From: Enterococcus_K sp051713825 | GTDB lineage: Bacteria; Bacillota; Bacilli; Lactobacillales; Enterococcaceae | Direction of reading: 5' to 3' | NCBI RefSeq assembly: GCF_051713825.1 | Contig: NZ_JBIOQR010000001.1 | Location: 3,720,001 to 3,784,000, forward strand | Length of the DNA: 64,000 bases | Shown here: one piece after another, positions 26,145 to 35,383 of the stretch | Layout: the number at the start of each line of letters is the position of its first letter | Numbering within the stretch: position 1 is the first letter of the stretch | Notes under the pieces: generated by a model | What the model was told of the DNA's origin: nothing | Databases searched by the model: none | The model's input: only the letters and a program-made list of their open reading frames with translations | Program-made: the position numbers and the translations under genes

Positions 26145-27059
26145 CTATTCTTTTACCGCCCCAAGCATCATGCCTGAGATAAAATGTCTCTGTAACAGTG
26201 GATAGATAATTAAAATGGGAACAGTCGTCACGACGATTGTTGCCAGTTGAACCCCTTTTGATGTCGTACTAATTTCAACTGCGGCATTTAACCCTTGCTG
26301 AGAAGCCGCCTGAGATTGCGTAATAATTTCATAGAGCTTCATTTGTAAAGGATAGAGTGCTTTATCCGTCACATAGAGTTTGGTTGTCATGAAGTCATTC
26401 CATTGCCAAACACCGTGAAATAACGCAATCGTTGCCAATGCTGGCTTAGATAGTGGAACAAAAATCTTCAAGAAAACGCCCCAGTCACTTGCCCCGTCAA
26501 TTTTGGCGGACTCTTCTAAAGACGTTGGTACATCTCTAAAGAAATTCATCAAAATAATCACGTCATAATAACTTAACAAGGCCGGAATAATATATACCCA
26601 AAATGTATTTAACAGATTCAACGATTTAATTAATAGGTACGTAGGAATCATCCCCCCTGAGAAAAACATAGTGACAATCCCCATTGTTGCATACAAACTA
26701 CGGCCTTTTAAATTACGTTTTGATAACGCATAAGCCATAATCGCACAGAAGGCTGTATGAGCTAACACACCAATGACCGTCTTAGCGACCGAGATAATCA
26801 AGGCTTTCCACATAGATGAATCACCCAAGACTTTTCGATAATTATCTGTAGCAACCTCCGAAGGCCAAAAGACGAAATCACCTTTAGCCAAGGCGTCACT
26901 TGAGGCAAATGAAGAAGCAACAATATTCCAAACTGGTACGATGATGATGACGGTGAAGGCCAATAATAACAAGACATTCACTAAATTAAACAGTTTACTA
27001 TCCTTGTCTTGAACGACACTGCTTTTTGGTTTTGCTAAAGATAAGCGACTCTTTTTCAT
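26145..27059 (-). CDS. carbohydrate ABC transporter permease (LplC/YtcP type)
   Basis: 304 residues, six predicted membrane segments. The cytoplasmic EAA loop, which docks the ATPase, reads ESAKIDGASDWGVFLKIFVP near residue 195. An N-terminal cytosolic stretch (LAKPKSSVVQDKDSKLFN) precedes the first segment. Pairs with the permease encoded upstream and the binding lipoprotein downstream (12-base gap). The final residues HFISGMMLGAVKE are typical of this subgroup. Confidence 0.9.
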   Translation of the reverse strand: MKKSRLSLAKPKSSVVQDKDSKLFNLVNVLLLLAFTVIIIVPVWNIVASSFASSDALAKGDFVFWPSEVATDNYRKVLGDSSMWKALIISVAKTVIGVLAHTAFCAIMAYALSKRNLKGRSLYATMGIVTMFFSGGMIPTYLLIKSLNLLNTFWVYIIPALLSYYDVIILMNFFRDVPTSLEESAKIDGASDWGVFLKIFVPLSKPALATIALFHGVWQWNDFMTTKLYVTDKALYPLQMKLYEIITQSQAASQQGLNAAVEISTTSKGVQLATIVVTTVPILIIYPLLQRHFISGMMLGAVKE

Positions 27060-27070
27060 ACTTTCCCTCC

Positions 27071-28018
27071 TTAAAGCACTGACTGATTATCATTCAGTTT
27101 TTTGGTAATAAGATTTGTCAGCACAAGTAAAATAACTGAAATAATGGAGATTCCCAATCCAACCGCTGTCGCATAAGAAAAATCTCCCTGCATTAAACCG
27201 ACGCGATATACGTATGAATTAATCACTTCTGCATTTGGTTGGTTTTGTGAATTCATCAAAACTAAGGTTTGATCCAAATTCGAATTAAACAGGCCACTCA
27301 CGCTTAAAATCAAGTTTAAAGAAATAATATTTCGAATCATTGGAATGGTAATACTCCATATTTGTCGAAGTCTCGTTGCCCCATCCATTTTTGCAGCCTC
27401 ATAATACGTTGGGTCGATTTTAGACATCGTTGCTAGATACAAGATTGTCCCCCAACCTGCTTCTTTCCAAACATCCGATAATGAAGCGATCCACCAGTAT
27501 TTACCTGCATCTAACATATGGTTTTGTTTCGTTTGAATGCCGATAAAGTTCAACAGTTCATTGACCATTCCGTTTGATGAGAACCAGGTAATAATCATCC
27601 CACCCAGAATAATCCATGATAAAAAGTGTGGTAGATACGAAATTGTTTGGACTACTCGTTTGAACACACTGTCTCGTAATTCATAAATCATTACCGCGAT
27701 AATAATTGGTAGGACAAATCCAAAGGCCAGCTTTAATGCACTAATTCCTAATGTATTAATCACCGACTCCCAAAAATACTTATCCTCCATAATGATTTTA
27801 AAATTATCAAACCCGACCCATTGCGCACTTTCAATCGTATCGATAACTGTATAGTTCTTAAACGCAATTACTAAACCATAAATTGGAATAAAACTGAAGA
27901 TAATCATATAAATAATGCCCGGGATCGCCATCGTTTGTAGCTGCCATTGGTGCCCAAAATCCTTCCACCATTTTACAAAACGACTAGGCTGAGCTGTTTT
28001 GGTATTTTTTACGTCCAC
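27071..28018 (-). CDS. carbohydrate ABC transporter permease (LplB/YteP type)
   Basis: 315 residues, six predicted membrane segments. EAA loop YEAAKMDGATRLRQIWSITI near residue 215. First structural gene after lacI, separated by 59 bases. The motif IIFSFIPIYGLVIAFKNY near the N-terminus is shared with LplB. It forms a heterodimeric channel with the next permease. Confidence 0.9.
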   Translation of the reverse strand: MDVKNTKTAQPSRFVKWWKDFGHQWQLQTMAIPGIIYMIIFSFIPIYGLVIAFKNYTVIDTIESAQWVGFDNFKIIMEDKYFWESVINTLGISALKLAFGFVLPIIIAVMIYELRDSVFKRVVQTISYLPHFLSWIILGGMIITWFSSNGMVNELLNFIGIQTKQNHMLDAGKYWWIASLSDVWKEAGWGTILYLATMSKIDPTYYEAAKMDGATRLRQIWSITIPMIRNIISLNLILSVSGLFNSNLDQTLVLMNSQNQPNAEVINSYVYRVGLMQGDFSYATAVGLGISIISVILLVLTNLITKKLNDNQSVL

Positions 28019-28077
28019 CCTTTTTCCTCCTTCTGCCGTTATCGGCTAGTCCTCTTTTGCTCGTTGATTGTTTGCTG

Positions 28078-29091
28078 TTAGTTGTCGGCTGCTCGTTGCT
28101 CCGTTGTTTCTCGTAACACTAATTGACAATCTAACGTTTTGTTTTCTCCTTTTTTCTGATTATTAATTAATTTCAACAGTTCAATCACCGCTAATCGTCC
28201 TTGTTCTTCGATTGGATTTTGAACAGTTGTAATGTAGGGTCTAAAATAGCCTAGTAATTCAATATCATCGAAGCCAATCACGCTAAAATCTTGTGGTACA
28301 TGAAGGTCCAACTCTTCAATAGCTTTGATCACTCCGATAGCAGATAGATCATTTCCAGCAAGCCAAGCAGTGGGCCATTCAGTTTTAGGCGTCGTCAGTA
28401 AATAGTTTTTAATCGCCACATAACTGGCTTTTTCTTCAAACAAGCCTTCGACAAGCCATTCAGACTTCACTGGTAACTTATTTTCTGACATGATCTCTTT
28501 GAAACCGGCATAACGTTTATCGCTATCGTATACATGCGGATGTCCTGGTAAAAAACCAATCTTCTTGTGACCTGCATCCACTAAATGCTGCGTTGCTATT
28601 CTCCCTGCTTTTCGCGAATCAAAAACGACACTACTAATACTTTCATCTTTAATCTTCCGATCCACAAACACAGCGTTAATGCCTTCTGCTCGAATGGTAC
28701 TCAGTGATTCATCATCAATCAATTCTTCAAATCCGATAAACCCATCGACCATATTCCCCAGTAGATGCGACGTTAGCACTTGTTTATCAGAAGAAATCAC
28801 CACGTTCACCCCATACTCATGATTGGCCGCTTCTTTGACAATCGCTTCAATCAATGTGTTGAAATACGGTCCTGTAATTGTATGGGTATACAGACCAATC
28901 ATTTTGGTGGTTTTCGTTTTCAACTGTTTCCCCATCAAGTTGGGCGTGTAATGAAGTTTTTTTGCAGCTTCCGTGACTTTTTCAATCGTTTTAGGCGTCA
29001 CTACATCTAGTCCGTTAAGCGCTTTAGAAACTGTCGCTATTGAAACATTTGCTTCACGTGCGACCTCTCGAATTGTGACTCGTTCTTTCAT
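28078..29091 (-). CDS. LacI-family transcriptional regulator
   Basis: 337 residues. The N-terminal DNA-binding domain reads VTIREVAREANVSIATVSKAL, followed by the hinge helix (YTPNLMGKQLK), then a periplasmic-binding-protein-like sensor domain. It probably represses its own transcription unit together with the downstream ABC/DUF624/ROK genes through the two AAAACGTTTT sites at 29106-29186. The inducer is expected to be the imported sugar or a phosphate derivative. Confidence 0.88.
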   Translation of the reverse strand: MKERVTIREVAREANVSIATVSKALNGLDVVTPKTIEKVTEAAKKLHYTPNLMGKQLKTKTTKMIGLYTHTITGPYFNTLIEAIVKEAANHEYGVNVVISSDKQVLTSHLLGNMVDGFIGFEELIDDESLSTIRAEGINAVFVDRKIKDESISSVVFDSRKAGRIATQHLVDAGHKKIGFLPGHPHVYDSDKRYAGFKEIMSENKLPVKSEWLVEGLFEEKASYVAIKNYLLTTPKTEWPTAWLAGNDLSAIGVIKAIEELDLHVPQDFSVIGFDDIELLGYFRPYITTVQNPIEEQGRLAVIELLKLINNQKKGENKTLDCQLVLRETTEQRAADN

Positions 29092-29105
29092 ATGAGTTCC
29101 TCCAA

Positions 29106-29186
29106 AATAAAAACGTTTTTATTTTCTATTAATAAAAAAAGCTCTTCTTAAATGATAAACTCAGTATAAATAAAAACGTTTTCAAA
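29106..29186 (-). promoter_or_regulatory. two LacI/CcpA-type operators upstream of lacI
   Basis: Site 1 is a perfect 18-bp palindrome, AATAAAAACGTTTTTATT (29106-29123), 15 bases before the lacI start. Site 2 (29169-29186, AATAAAAACGTTTTCAAA) differs only at its 3' side and, read on the minus strand, is one mismatch from a catabolite-response element. The spacing of 63 bp, about six helical turns, would allow looping. Which protein binds is inferred. Confidence 0.7.
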
Positions 29187-29230
29187 GACAATAGGTTTGC
29201 TTCTACTTGGTTTATACATCATGTTTTTGA

Positions 29231-29264
29231 AAAAAACGTCACGGTGGTACAGGCTGTACCACCG
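29231..29264 (-). terminator. terminator of the GH1-GH3 unit
   Basis: CGGTGGTACAG (29242-29252) and its complement (29254-29264) form a hairpin 7 bases after the GH3 stop; on the minus strand TGACG and seven T follow. A hairpin with the same GGTACA core ends the rpiR-type gene at 32925-32967. Confidence 0.75.
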
Positions 29265-29271
29265 ATCAATT

Positions 29272-31389
29272 TTATCCCACAAAGGTTATCTTCGTTTCCG
29301 ATAGAATATCTACAGCGCTCGTCCCCAAAAAGAGTCGAAAAGCGCCTGGATCAGTTGTTCGTCTTAGATTACTATGAACATAAGCCAAGTCGTCTGGTTC
29401 AATGACAAATTGCACCATTTGTTTCTCTCCTGGCTGTAAGTTCACTTGTTGCCAGGCTAACAGCTCACGCTTTGGTCGAATAACTTCCGTAAATTCATCT
29501 TGAAAATAAATCTGTGGTAAAGCATACCCTGCTTGTTTGGAATCATTTTTGATAGTCACGGACAAAGTCAACTGACCATTCTTTTGGAGCTGTTTTGCAG
29601 ATAGCTCTAAAGCCGAATAAGTGAACTGACTGTAAGACAAGCCATGACCAAATGCATACAAGGGACCGTTTTCTTCATCCAAATACCGAGAAATATATTT
29701 TTGATCTGCATTCTCACTCGTCTTCGGTCGACCTGTCGACATTTCTTGGTAGGAATACGGTAACTGGCCAACACTTCTTGGATAGCTCATTGGTAAATGC
29801 CCACTGAAGTTTTGTGCCCCACTCAAAAGAGCCGACAAGACACTTCCTGTCTGACTGCCCAAAAACCAGGCAGAGATAATTGCTTTTACTTTTGGTTCCA
29901 CCTCTGTTAACACAAGTGGGCGACCACTAAACGTAAGTAAGATACTGTTCGTGTTGTGTTTAAACACCCGATCAATCAACGTCTGCTCAATTTCACGCAA
30001 TCTTAAATCCGTCCGACTGGCAGCCTCGCCCGCTTCCTCACTTGTTTCTCCCACTGCAATCACGACTTTATCCGCCTGCCTTGCAGCTTCTTCAATCGCT
30101 GACCACTCGACGGTTTCTTCTGCGACCGAAAGAATCGTCAAATGAGGGAACTCCTTTTTCATGCCTTCAGCTAAAGAAACAGCCGCATGACAATCGCCAA
30201 TCCATGACCAAGCGCCTAAAACATCTGTCGAGGTCGCTTTGGTTCCAACGACTAAAATACGTTCCTCTTTCTTTAAAGGAAGGACCTGTTCATTTTTCAA
30301 AAGAACCGCCGAACGAGTTGCCGCTTCGTAGGCCACTTCATTGAGTTCCTTTTTATCAACTGTCGTTTTCATGCCCCGATAGGGATTTTCAAATAGACCA
30401 AGTTCATTTTTCAACTGTAAAACGCGCCACACAGCAGCATCCAATGCTTCCATAGACTCTGTTTCTTCCACTAAATCAGCCAACTCTTGTGAATAACAAT
30501 CAGTCATCATATCAATATCTACAGACGCTTCAAAAGCTTTTTTTGCAGCTTCACGTGAGTTTTCTGCGACTCGATGATCTTTTAGCTCAGCAATCGCCGC
30601 CCAGTCAGAAATCAGAATCCCTTCAAATCCTAGCTTTCCTCTCAAAACAGTTTGTATTAGCGTCTTATTTGCAGTAACCGGTACGCCGTGAATACTATTA
30701 AAGGACGTCATCACTAATCGAACACCTTCTGAAATCGCACCCTCAAAGGCTGGCAAATAGTTTTGATACAGCTCAATATCTGAAAGGTCGACGGTATTAT
30801 AGTCTCTTCCGCCTTCTGCTGCCCCATAACCAATAAAATGTTTTACACAGGCAGCTAAACTCGTCTCATCCTTTAAGTCATTGCCTTGATACCCACGAAC
30901 ATACGCCTTCGTAAGTTCTGTTGATAAACGGACATCTTCGCCATTACTTTCCAACACTCTTCCCCAACGTGGGTCCTTGACATAATCAGCCATTGGAGAA
31001 AACGTCACATGGATTCCTTCTTTAGTGGCTTCAACAGCTGAGCTTCGTGCTACTTTTTGAATCAGTTCCGAATCAAAAGAAGACGCCAGTGCAAGAGGAA
31101 TCGGAAAAATCGTTTCATACCCATGAATCACATCTGCCATAAACAGCAAGGGAATCTTATGTCGGCTATTGGCTAGATACGTTTCTTGAATTTGTTGCAC
31201 TTCTTGCGCTCGATGTGTGCCCAACACTGAACCAATTTGATAAAGCTTCTGTTGGTCAGCTCCTTGTCTCAAAGGACCCGTAATCTCTCCTTGATTTCCA
31301 AAAAAATCTGGCGTGACTTGTACTAACTGGCCAACTTTTTCTTCCAAAGACAAACGACTTGCTAATTGTTTTAAGGCTGTCTGTTCCAT
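29272..31389 (-). CDS. glycoside hydrolase family 3 beta-glucosidase
   Basis: 705 residues, no signal peptide, so cytoplasmic. The GH3 N-terminal barrel has the catalytic aspartate in GILISDWAAIAEL (Asp262). KHFIGYGAAEGGRDYN supplies the substrate-binding Lys-His pair. An alpha/beta sandwich domain and a C-terminal fibronectin-III-like domain (from about residue 600) follow. Members hydrolyse beta-glucosides, and sometimes xylosides, from the non-reducing end. Start ATG lies 2 bases after the GH1 gene, so the two are co-expressed. Confidence 0.9.
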   Translation of the reverse strand: MEQTALKQLASRLSLEEKVGQLVQVTPDFFGNQGEITGPLRQGADQQKLYQIGSVLGTHRAQEVQQIQETYLANSRHKIPLLFMADVIHGYETIFPIPLALASSFDSELIQKVARSSAVEATKEGIHVTFSPMADYVKDPRWGRVLESNGEDVRLSTELTKAYVRGYQGNDLKDETSLAACVKHFIGYGAAEGGRDYNTVDLSDIELYQNYLPAFEGAISEGVRLVMTSFNSIHGVPVTANKTLIQTVLRGKLGFEGILISDWAAIAELKDHRVAENSREAAKKAFEASVDIDMMTDCYSQELADLVEETESMEALDAAVWRVLQLKNELGLFENPYRGMKTTVDKKELNEVAYEAATRSAVLLKNEQVLPLKKEERILVVGTKATSTDVLGAWSWIGDCHAAVSLAEGMKKEFPHLTILSVAEETVEWSAIEEAARQADKVVIAVGETSEEAGEAASRTDLRLREIEQTLIDRVFKHNTNSILLTFSGRPLVLTEVEPKVKAIISAWFLGSQTGSVLSALLSGAQNFSGHLPMSYPRSVGQLPYSYQEMSTGRPKTSENADQKYISRYLDEENGPLYAFGHGLSYSQFTYSALELSAKQLQKNGQLTLSVTIKNDSKQAGYALPQIYFQDEFTEVIRPKRELLAWQQVNLQPGEKQMVQFVIEPDDLAYVHSNLRRTTDPGAFRLFLGTSAVDILSETKITFVG

Positions 31390-31391
31390 CG

Positions 31392-32825
31392 CTATTCCCC
31401 AACTTGATCTTTAATCAGATTTTTATACCACTCAAAAGAATCTTTTTTCTGACGTGCCAAAGTCCCCTTGCCTTGGTTATCTTTATCTACATAAATAAAC
31501 CCATAACGTTTTTCCATCTCACCCGTTCCAAAGCTGACAATATCTATAATGCCCCAAGGAGTATAACCTAATAATTCAACCCCATCGACAGTCATCGCAA
31601 GTGCCATCTGGTCGATATGTTTTTGTAAGTAATCAATTCGATAAGGATCATGAATTTGCCCATCCTCAATCTTATCGTAGGCACCAAACCCATTTTCTAC
31701 TATAAACATTGGTAAATTGTAGCGCTCATAAACAACATTTAGCGTATAACGTAACCCGACAGGATCAATCTGCCATCCCCAGTCACTTGCTTTCACATAC
31801 GGATTTGCAACAATTTTAGCCTCTGGATATTCTTCTATTGGGTCACCAGAAACCTCATTTAATGTTGTCACGGCTCCTGACATATAGTAACTAAAGCCAA
31901 TATAATCAACCGTTCCTTCCAATAATGCTTGCCGCTCTTCTTCAGAAATATCAATCACATAACCTTTTTGTTTCCAGTAATGTTCTGTGTAAGAAGGTAC
32001 TTTCCCACGAGCATGTATATCTGAATAAAAGAAGCGGCGATTCATGACTTTTACAGAAGCCATCAAATCATCTGGATTACAAGAATACGGATAAACAGGA
32101 ACATACGCCATCATACAGCCAATTTGAAACGCAGGATTAATTGCATGACCAAGCTTGACAGCCTTGGCACTGGCAATTAACTCGTTGATTCCCGCTTGGA
32201 AAGTCAGCTCTTCCTTATTTTCTCCTTCCTTAAAACGCATCGCTGAATTCGTCCAAGTGTGTAAGTCATGCTGTCCATCCGCTTGATTATTTATTTCATT
32301 AAAAGTCATCCAGTATTTGACTTTGTCTTTATAACGAGTCATCACCGTCTTAGCAAAATGAACAAAAAAATCAATCACTTTTTTGTTTCTAAAGCCACCA
32401 TACGCTTCATATAAATGATAAGGAATTTCAAAATGAGACAAGGTAATAACCGGCTCAATTCCGTTTTCTAACAGCTCATCAAATAAATCATCATAAAACT
32501 GAAGACCTGCTTCATTCGGTTCTGTTTCATCGCCCAAAGGAAAAATTCTAGTCCAGTTAATTGATGTTCGAAAAGCTTTTAAACCTAGCTCTTTAAACAA
32601 TTGAATATCTTCTTTGTAGTGATGATAAAAATCAATCGCTTCATGATTCGGGTAATTCTCCCCTTCAAGCACCCCTTCAGTAATCTTTCTAGAAACACCA
32701 TTCGCTCCTGCTGTCATAACATCAGCTATACTAACGCCTTTTCCGTCTTCATTCCATGCTCCTTCTACTTGATGGGCAGCCACCGCGCCTCCCCATAAAA
32801 AATCTTTTGGAAATTGTCTACTCAT
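31392..32825 (-). CDS. glycoside hydrolase family 1, 6-phospho-beta-glucosidase
   Basis: 477 residues. Acid/base glutamate in TFNEINN (Glu177) and nucleophile in VENGFGAYD (Glu377). The later segment SFGTGEMEKRYGF carries the Ser-Lys-Tyr set that binds the 6-phosphate in phospho-beta-glucosidases. So the substrate is probably a phosphorylated beta-glucoside. No phosphotransferase-system gene is nearby; the ROK kinase at 22871-23806 could supply the phosphate. First gene of the GH1-GH3 unit, with its promoter at 32858-32886. Confidence 0.9.
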   Translation of the reverse strand: MSRQFPKDFLWGGAVAAHQVEGAWNEDGKGVSIADVMTAGANGVSRKITEGVLEGENYPNHEAIDFYHHYKEDIQLFKELGLKAFRTSINWTRIFPLGDETEPNEAGLQFYDDLFDELLENGIEPVITLSHFEIPYHLYEAYGGFRNKKVIDFFVHFAKTVMTRYKDKVKYWMTFNEINNQADGQHDLHTWTNSAMRFKEGENKEELTFQAGINELIASAKAVKLGHAINPAFQIGCMMAYVPVYPYSCNPDDLMASVKVMNRRFFYSDIHARGKVPSYTEHYWKQKGYVIDISEEERQALLEGTVDYIGFSYYMSGAVTTLNEVSGDPIEEYPEAKIVANPYVKASDWGWQIDPVGLRYTLNVVYERYNLPMFIVENGFGAYDKIEDGQIHDPYRIDYLQKHIDQMALAMTVDGVELLGYTPWGIIDIVSFGTGEMEKRYGFIYVDKDNQGKGTLARQKKDSFEWYKNLIKDQVGE

Positions 32826-32857
32826 TCTCCATTCACCTCATTTAAGTTATTATCCAC

Positions 32858-32886
32858 AGTATAGTAGGTGAAATCCCTTGATTCAA
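32858..32886 (-). promoter_or_regulatory. promoter of the GH1-GH3 unit
   Basis: On the minus strand TTGAAT (32886-32881), 17-bp spacer, TATACT (32863-32858). Just upstream CAGAG-GTA-CTCTG (32892-32904) is a short inverted repeat that could bind the RpiR-type regulator encoded next door. Confidence 0.6.
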
Positions 32887-32924
32887 TAACTCAGAGGTAC
32901 TCTGGTTAAAGCGCAGCCAAACAG

Positions 32925-32967
32925 AAAAAAACATCACGTTGGTACAACCTGTACCATCACGTGATGT
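32925..32967 (-). terminator. terminator of the RpiR-type gene
   Basis: On the minus strand CATCACGTGATGGTACA pairs with TGTACCAACGTGATG, followed by seven T, 13 bases after the stop. Confidence 0.75.
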
Positions 32968-32979
32968 ATAAACTTTTTT

Positions 32980-33699
32980 CTATTCTTGTAATCGATTTGC
33001 TAGCTGTTCAATCAGAAAAATACAAGGAATCTGGCTAGTCAAATCTTCATGTTTTTTTACACGCTTGATATCCACGTGATAATCCAAAACAAAATCCGAC
33101 ATTTTCGCTAATGTCGAGTTAATATCTGCAGTAATCGCTACGGTCACAAAATCATCTTTATTACGAAAACCATTGATGACCTCCACAACCTCATTGGTCA
33201 TCCCAGAGACAGATAATGTCACCAAAATATTATCACTAGTATTCTTTAACTTGGACATAATAGGATAAGTGGGATCAACTAACGCGTAACTATTATAACC
33301 AATCGAAGCAAAACGTCGAGCCGCATACTCACAAATAGAACCTGAGGCACCTATTCCGAAAAAGACAATATTTTCACAATACTGAATCTGCTCAACAATT
33401 TGATTTAATTTGCTTTCAATATTCCTAGGAAAATGATTTCTACTCAATATGTTTAGCGCATCGTCAAAACGATCACTTTCAACTGACTCTACACTAAACT
33501 GACTTCGAAACTCCGTATAGCTTTCATACCCTAGCTTTCGTATTAATCGCATCACCGAGGACGCGGAAGTATGTGACTCTTTTGCGATATCTCTCAATCG
33601 CATATAAGGGACTTTATCCACATTGCTGCTCATATAGTGATAAATTGCCTGGTCCGTATCAGACAATGAATTAAAATCGATATTCCCAAAGAAACCCAA
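32980..33699 (-). CDS. MurR/RpiR-family transcriptional regulator
   Basis: 239 residues. Start TTG at 33699, supported by GGAGGAG 8 bases upstream. N-terminal helix-turn-helix (MRLRDIAKESHTSASSVMRL near residue 33) and a C-terminal SIS domain that binds phosphosugars (IVFFGIGASGSICEYAARRF, then VTLSVSGMTNEVVEVI). Such proteins respond to sugar phosphates. It lies directly upstream of the GH1-GH3 unit on the same strand, with its own terminator, and probably controls it. Confidence 0.85.
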   Translation of the reverse strand: MGFFGNIDFNSLSDTDQAIYHYMSSNVDKVPYMRLRDIAKESHTSASSVMRLIRKLGYESYTEFRSQFSVESVESDRFDDALNILSRNHFPRNIESKLNQIVEQIQYCENIVFFGIGASGSICEYAARRFASIGYNSYALVDPTYPIMSKLKNTSDNILVTLSVSGMTNEVVEVINGFRNKDDFVTVAITADINSTLAKMSDFVLDYHVDIKRVKKHEDLTSQIPCIFLIEQLANRLQE

Positions 33700-33889
33700 G
33701 TTGCTCTCCTCCGTTCTCTATACGATTATTACTATATACTATTCTGACAAAAAACACTATATCAAAAGCCCACTCTCAGCCCTATCAACTTATCGGTAAG
33801 ATGGATTTTTTGGTTCAAGCAGTCTGGGTATCCTTAGTACAAGTCACCAAGGCCCTTGTTTTTTCTGTAAACTCAACTATATCAACGAA

Positions 33890-34273
33890 TCATTTTCTAG
33901 CCTCTTCCTCAAAACGATAATAGGCTTCTTTGATCTTAATCTCCATTATGAGCTTTTTATCTTCTGTCGTATACGTCAATGTGCCTTTATTGTACAGCCG
34001 CTCCCCACTTTTAGGGAAATCATCGCTAGTCCCTTTTGGAGGGGGCGCGCTCTCTGATTCACTTCCATAATATTCGGTTAAAAAGAGCTCTTTGATGGTT
34101 TTAGCATAATATAGATTGGTGGTTCGAATCATAAAGTCGGTATTCAATTTCTCATCTTCTAAAACAATCAAAAGTAAGCTAGTGGTTAGACTAAAAAATA
34201 GGAGCACTGAAAGGAAAATCCCTCCACGATTCTTATTCTGGGATTGCCCACTGCCCCCAATGTTTGTGCCCAT
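33890..34273 (-). CDS. comGG: ComGG-like competence protein
   Basis: 127 residues, last gene of the comG operon. One N-terminal membrane segment (IFLSVLLFFSLTTSLLLIVL, about residues 19-38) without the usual prepilin glutamate motif, as in other ComGG proteins. Overlaps comGF by 41 bases; GGAGG lies upstream of ATG. Recognised by position, size and topology rather than by motif. It would belong to the minor pseudopilins of the DNA-uptake pilus. Confidence 0.7.
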   Translation of the reverse strand: MGTNIGGSGQSQNKNRGGIFLSVLLFFSLTTSLLLIVLEDEKLNTDFMIRTTNLYYAKTIKELFLTEYYGSESESAPPPKGTSDDFPKSGERLYNKGTLTYTTEDKKLIMEIKIKEAYYRFEEEARK

Positions 34274-34664
34274 CTATAAAGACCACCTCCATTTGAATTT
34301 GTTTACCCACTTGTTTTAATTTGACTGTCGAAACATCCATTAACATGGGCTGATGTCCCCCATTTTCTCGTTTTCTAATCATTGTATTATAGGGTTGAAT
34401 CAACACCTCTGTCCCGTTCATTTTTTTCAAGTAAAGGGTCGTTGCATCGGCCTTTACAAATGTATCCTCCTGCAGCTCATACTCTAACTGAATCAAGAAT
34501 ACTTCCCATTCTTTATCTTTTGATTGTTGTAATTGATGGTGTGTTTCTTGCGTAATTTGAATAAATGGTCCAATGAAAAGAAATAAGCTACACAAAACAA
34601 ACAGTGCAATTAAACATTCCAACAAGGTAAAACCCGAATAAAATCTAGGGATTTTGGGATTCAA
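34233..34664 (-). CDS. comGF: ComGF-like prepilin
   Basis: 143 residues; start TTG at 34664 with AGGAAGAG upstream. The prepilin cleavage motif SGFTLLECLIALFVL (about residues 10-24) is followed by one membrane segment. The C-terminal half is beta-rich and matches the ComGF layout. Minor pseudopilin of the competence pilus. Overlaps comGE by 20 bases. Confidence 0.8.
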   Translation of the reverse strand: MNPKIPRFYSGFTLLECLIALFVLCSLFLFIGPFIQITQETHHQLQQSKDKEWEVFLIQLEYELQEDTFVKADATTLYLKKMNGTEVLIQPYNTMIRKRENGGHQPMLMDVSTVKLKQVGKQIQMEVVFIDGHKHWGQWAIPE

Positions 34665-34971
34665 TAAGCAACTCTTCCTCTCCAGCAGTTATTTGAGCCG
34701 ACTGGATAGATTTATCTTCTTGTAAGTGTATCTGATAAAGTCTAGAAAACTCTTTTGCCCGACTCGTCTCGCCTTTGTGAAATCGATAATCGCGTGTTTC
34801 TTCATACAATACGCGAGCCATCTCAATCGTCCGCATTTGTGTCTTCCCTCTTTGCATCAAAAAACTCTCCGTGTAAACAAATGATAGGATAATGGTTGAA
34901 AAAAGAGCAAAAGAAAGTAACGCTTCAAAAAGAATATAGCCTTTATTCGATTTTTTTAATATATCGACCAC
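34645..34971 (-). CDS. comGE: ComGE-like prepilin
   Basis: 108 residues. Prepilin-like motif KGYILFEALLSFALF near residue 10, then one membrane segment and a short helical tail with MARVLYEETRDYRFH. Position between comGD and comGF supports the call. Overlaps comGD by 29 bases, as is common in this operon. Confidence 0.75.
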   Translation of the reverse strand: MVDILKKSNKGYILFEALLSFALFSTIILSFVYTESFLMQRGKTQMRTIEMARVLYEETRDYRFHKGETSRAKEFSRLYQIHLQEDKSIQSAQITAGEEELLIESQNP

Positions 34972-35383
34972 TCCCCAACTGCATCTGATAACTAACTGTT
35001 TTGTTCTGATTTTTCCAATAAAATTTCATCTTGCTTAAGCTACTATTATTGCCTGAACTCATTGCAAAAGTAATCTTAGCTACGCCTGTATAACTCAACT
35101 CATCTGGAATCTCTAAAAGCGACCATTTAATTCCTGTTGAGATCTGAGTCTTAAAATAAATAGACGTCTTATCAATCAAAATATTAGTCGGCAACATTCC
35201 TGTAATCGCAGCTTGTTGACAGGCTAAAAAGCGTTTTTCAAAGACAGCAAAAAATTGTTCAATCTCAATCTTCTTCTGTAACGGAGCACTGGCTAACACG
35301 GGAATAAAAATAAAGCTTGTCACCACCAGAAGAACAATTAACGTCTCAGCGATCGTAAACCCCTGCATTTTCTGTTTTCTCAC
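34943..35383 (-). CDS. comGD: ComGD-like prepilin
   Basis: 146 residues; start GTG at 35383 overlapping the comGC stop (GTGA). Prepilin motif QGFTIAETLIVLLVV near residue 7, with the glutamate at +5 and one hydrophobic segment. The globular part ends in SYQMQLGSGRY. Minor pseudopilin processed by ComC peptidase (not in this window). Confidence 0.82.
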   Translation of the reverse strand: MRKQKMQGFTIAETLIVLLVVTSFIFIPVLASAPLQKKIEIEQFFAVFEKRFLACQQAAITGMLPTNILIDKTSIYFKTQISTGIKWSLLEIPDELSYTGVAKITFAMSSGNNSSLSKMKFYWKNQNKTVSYQMQLGSGRYIKKIE

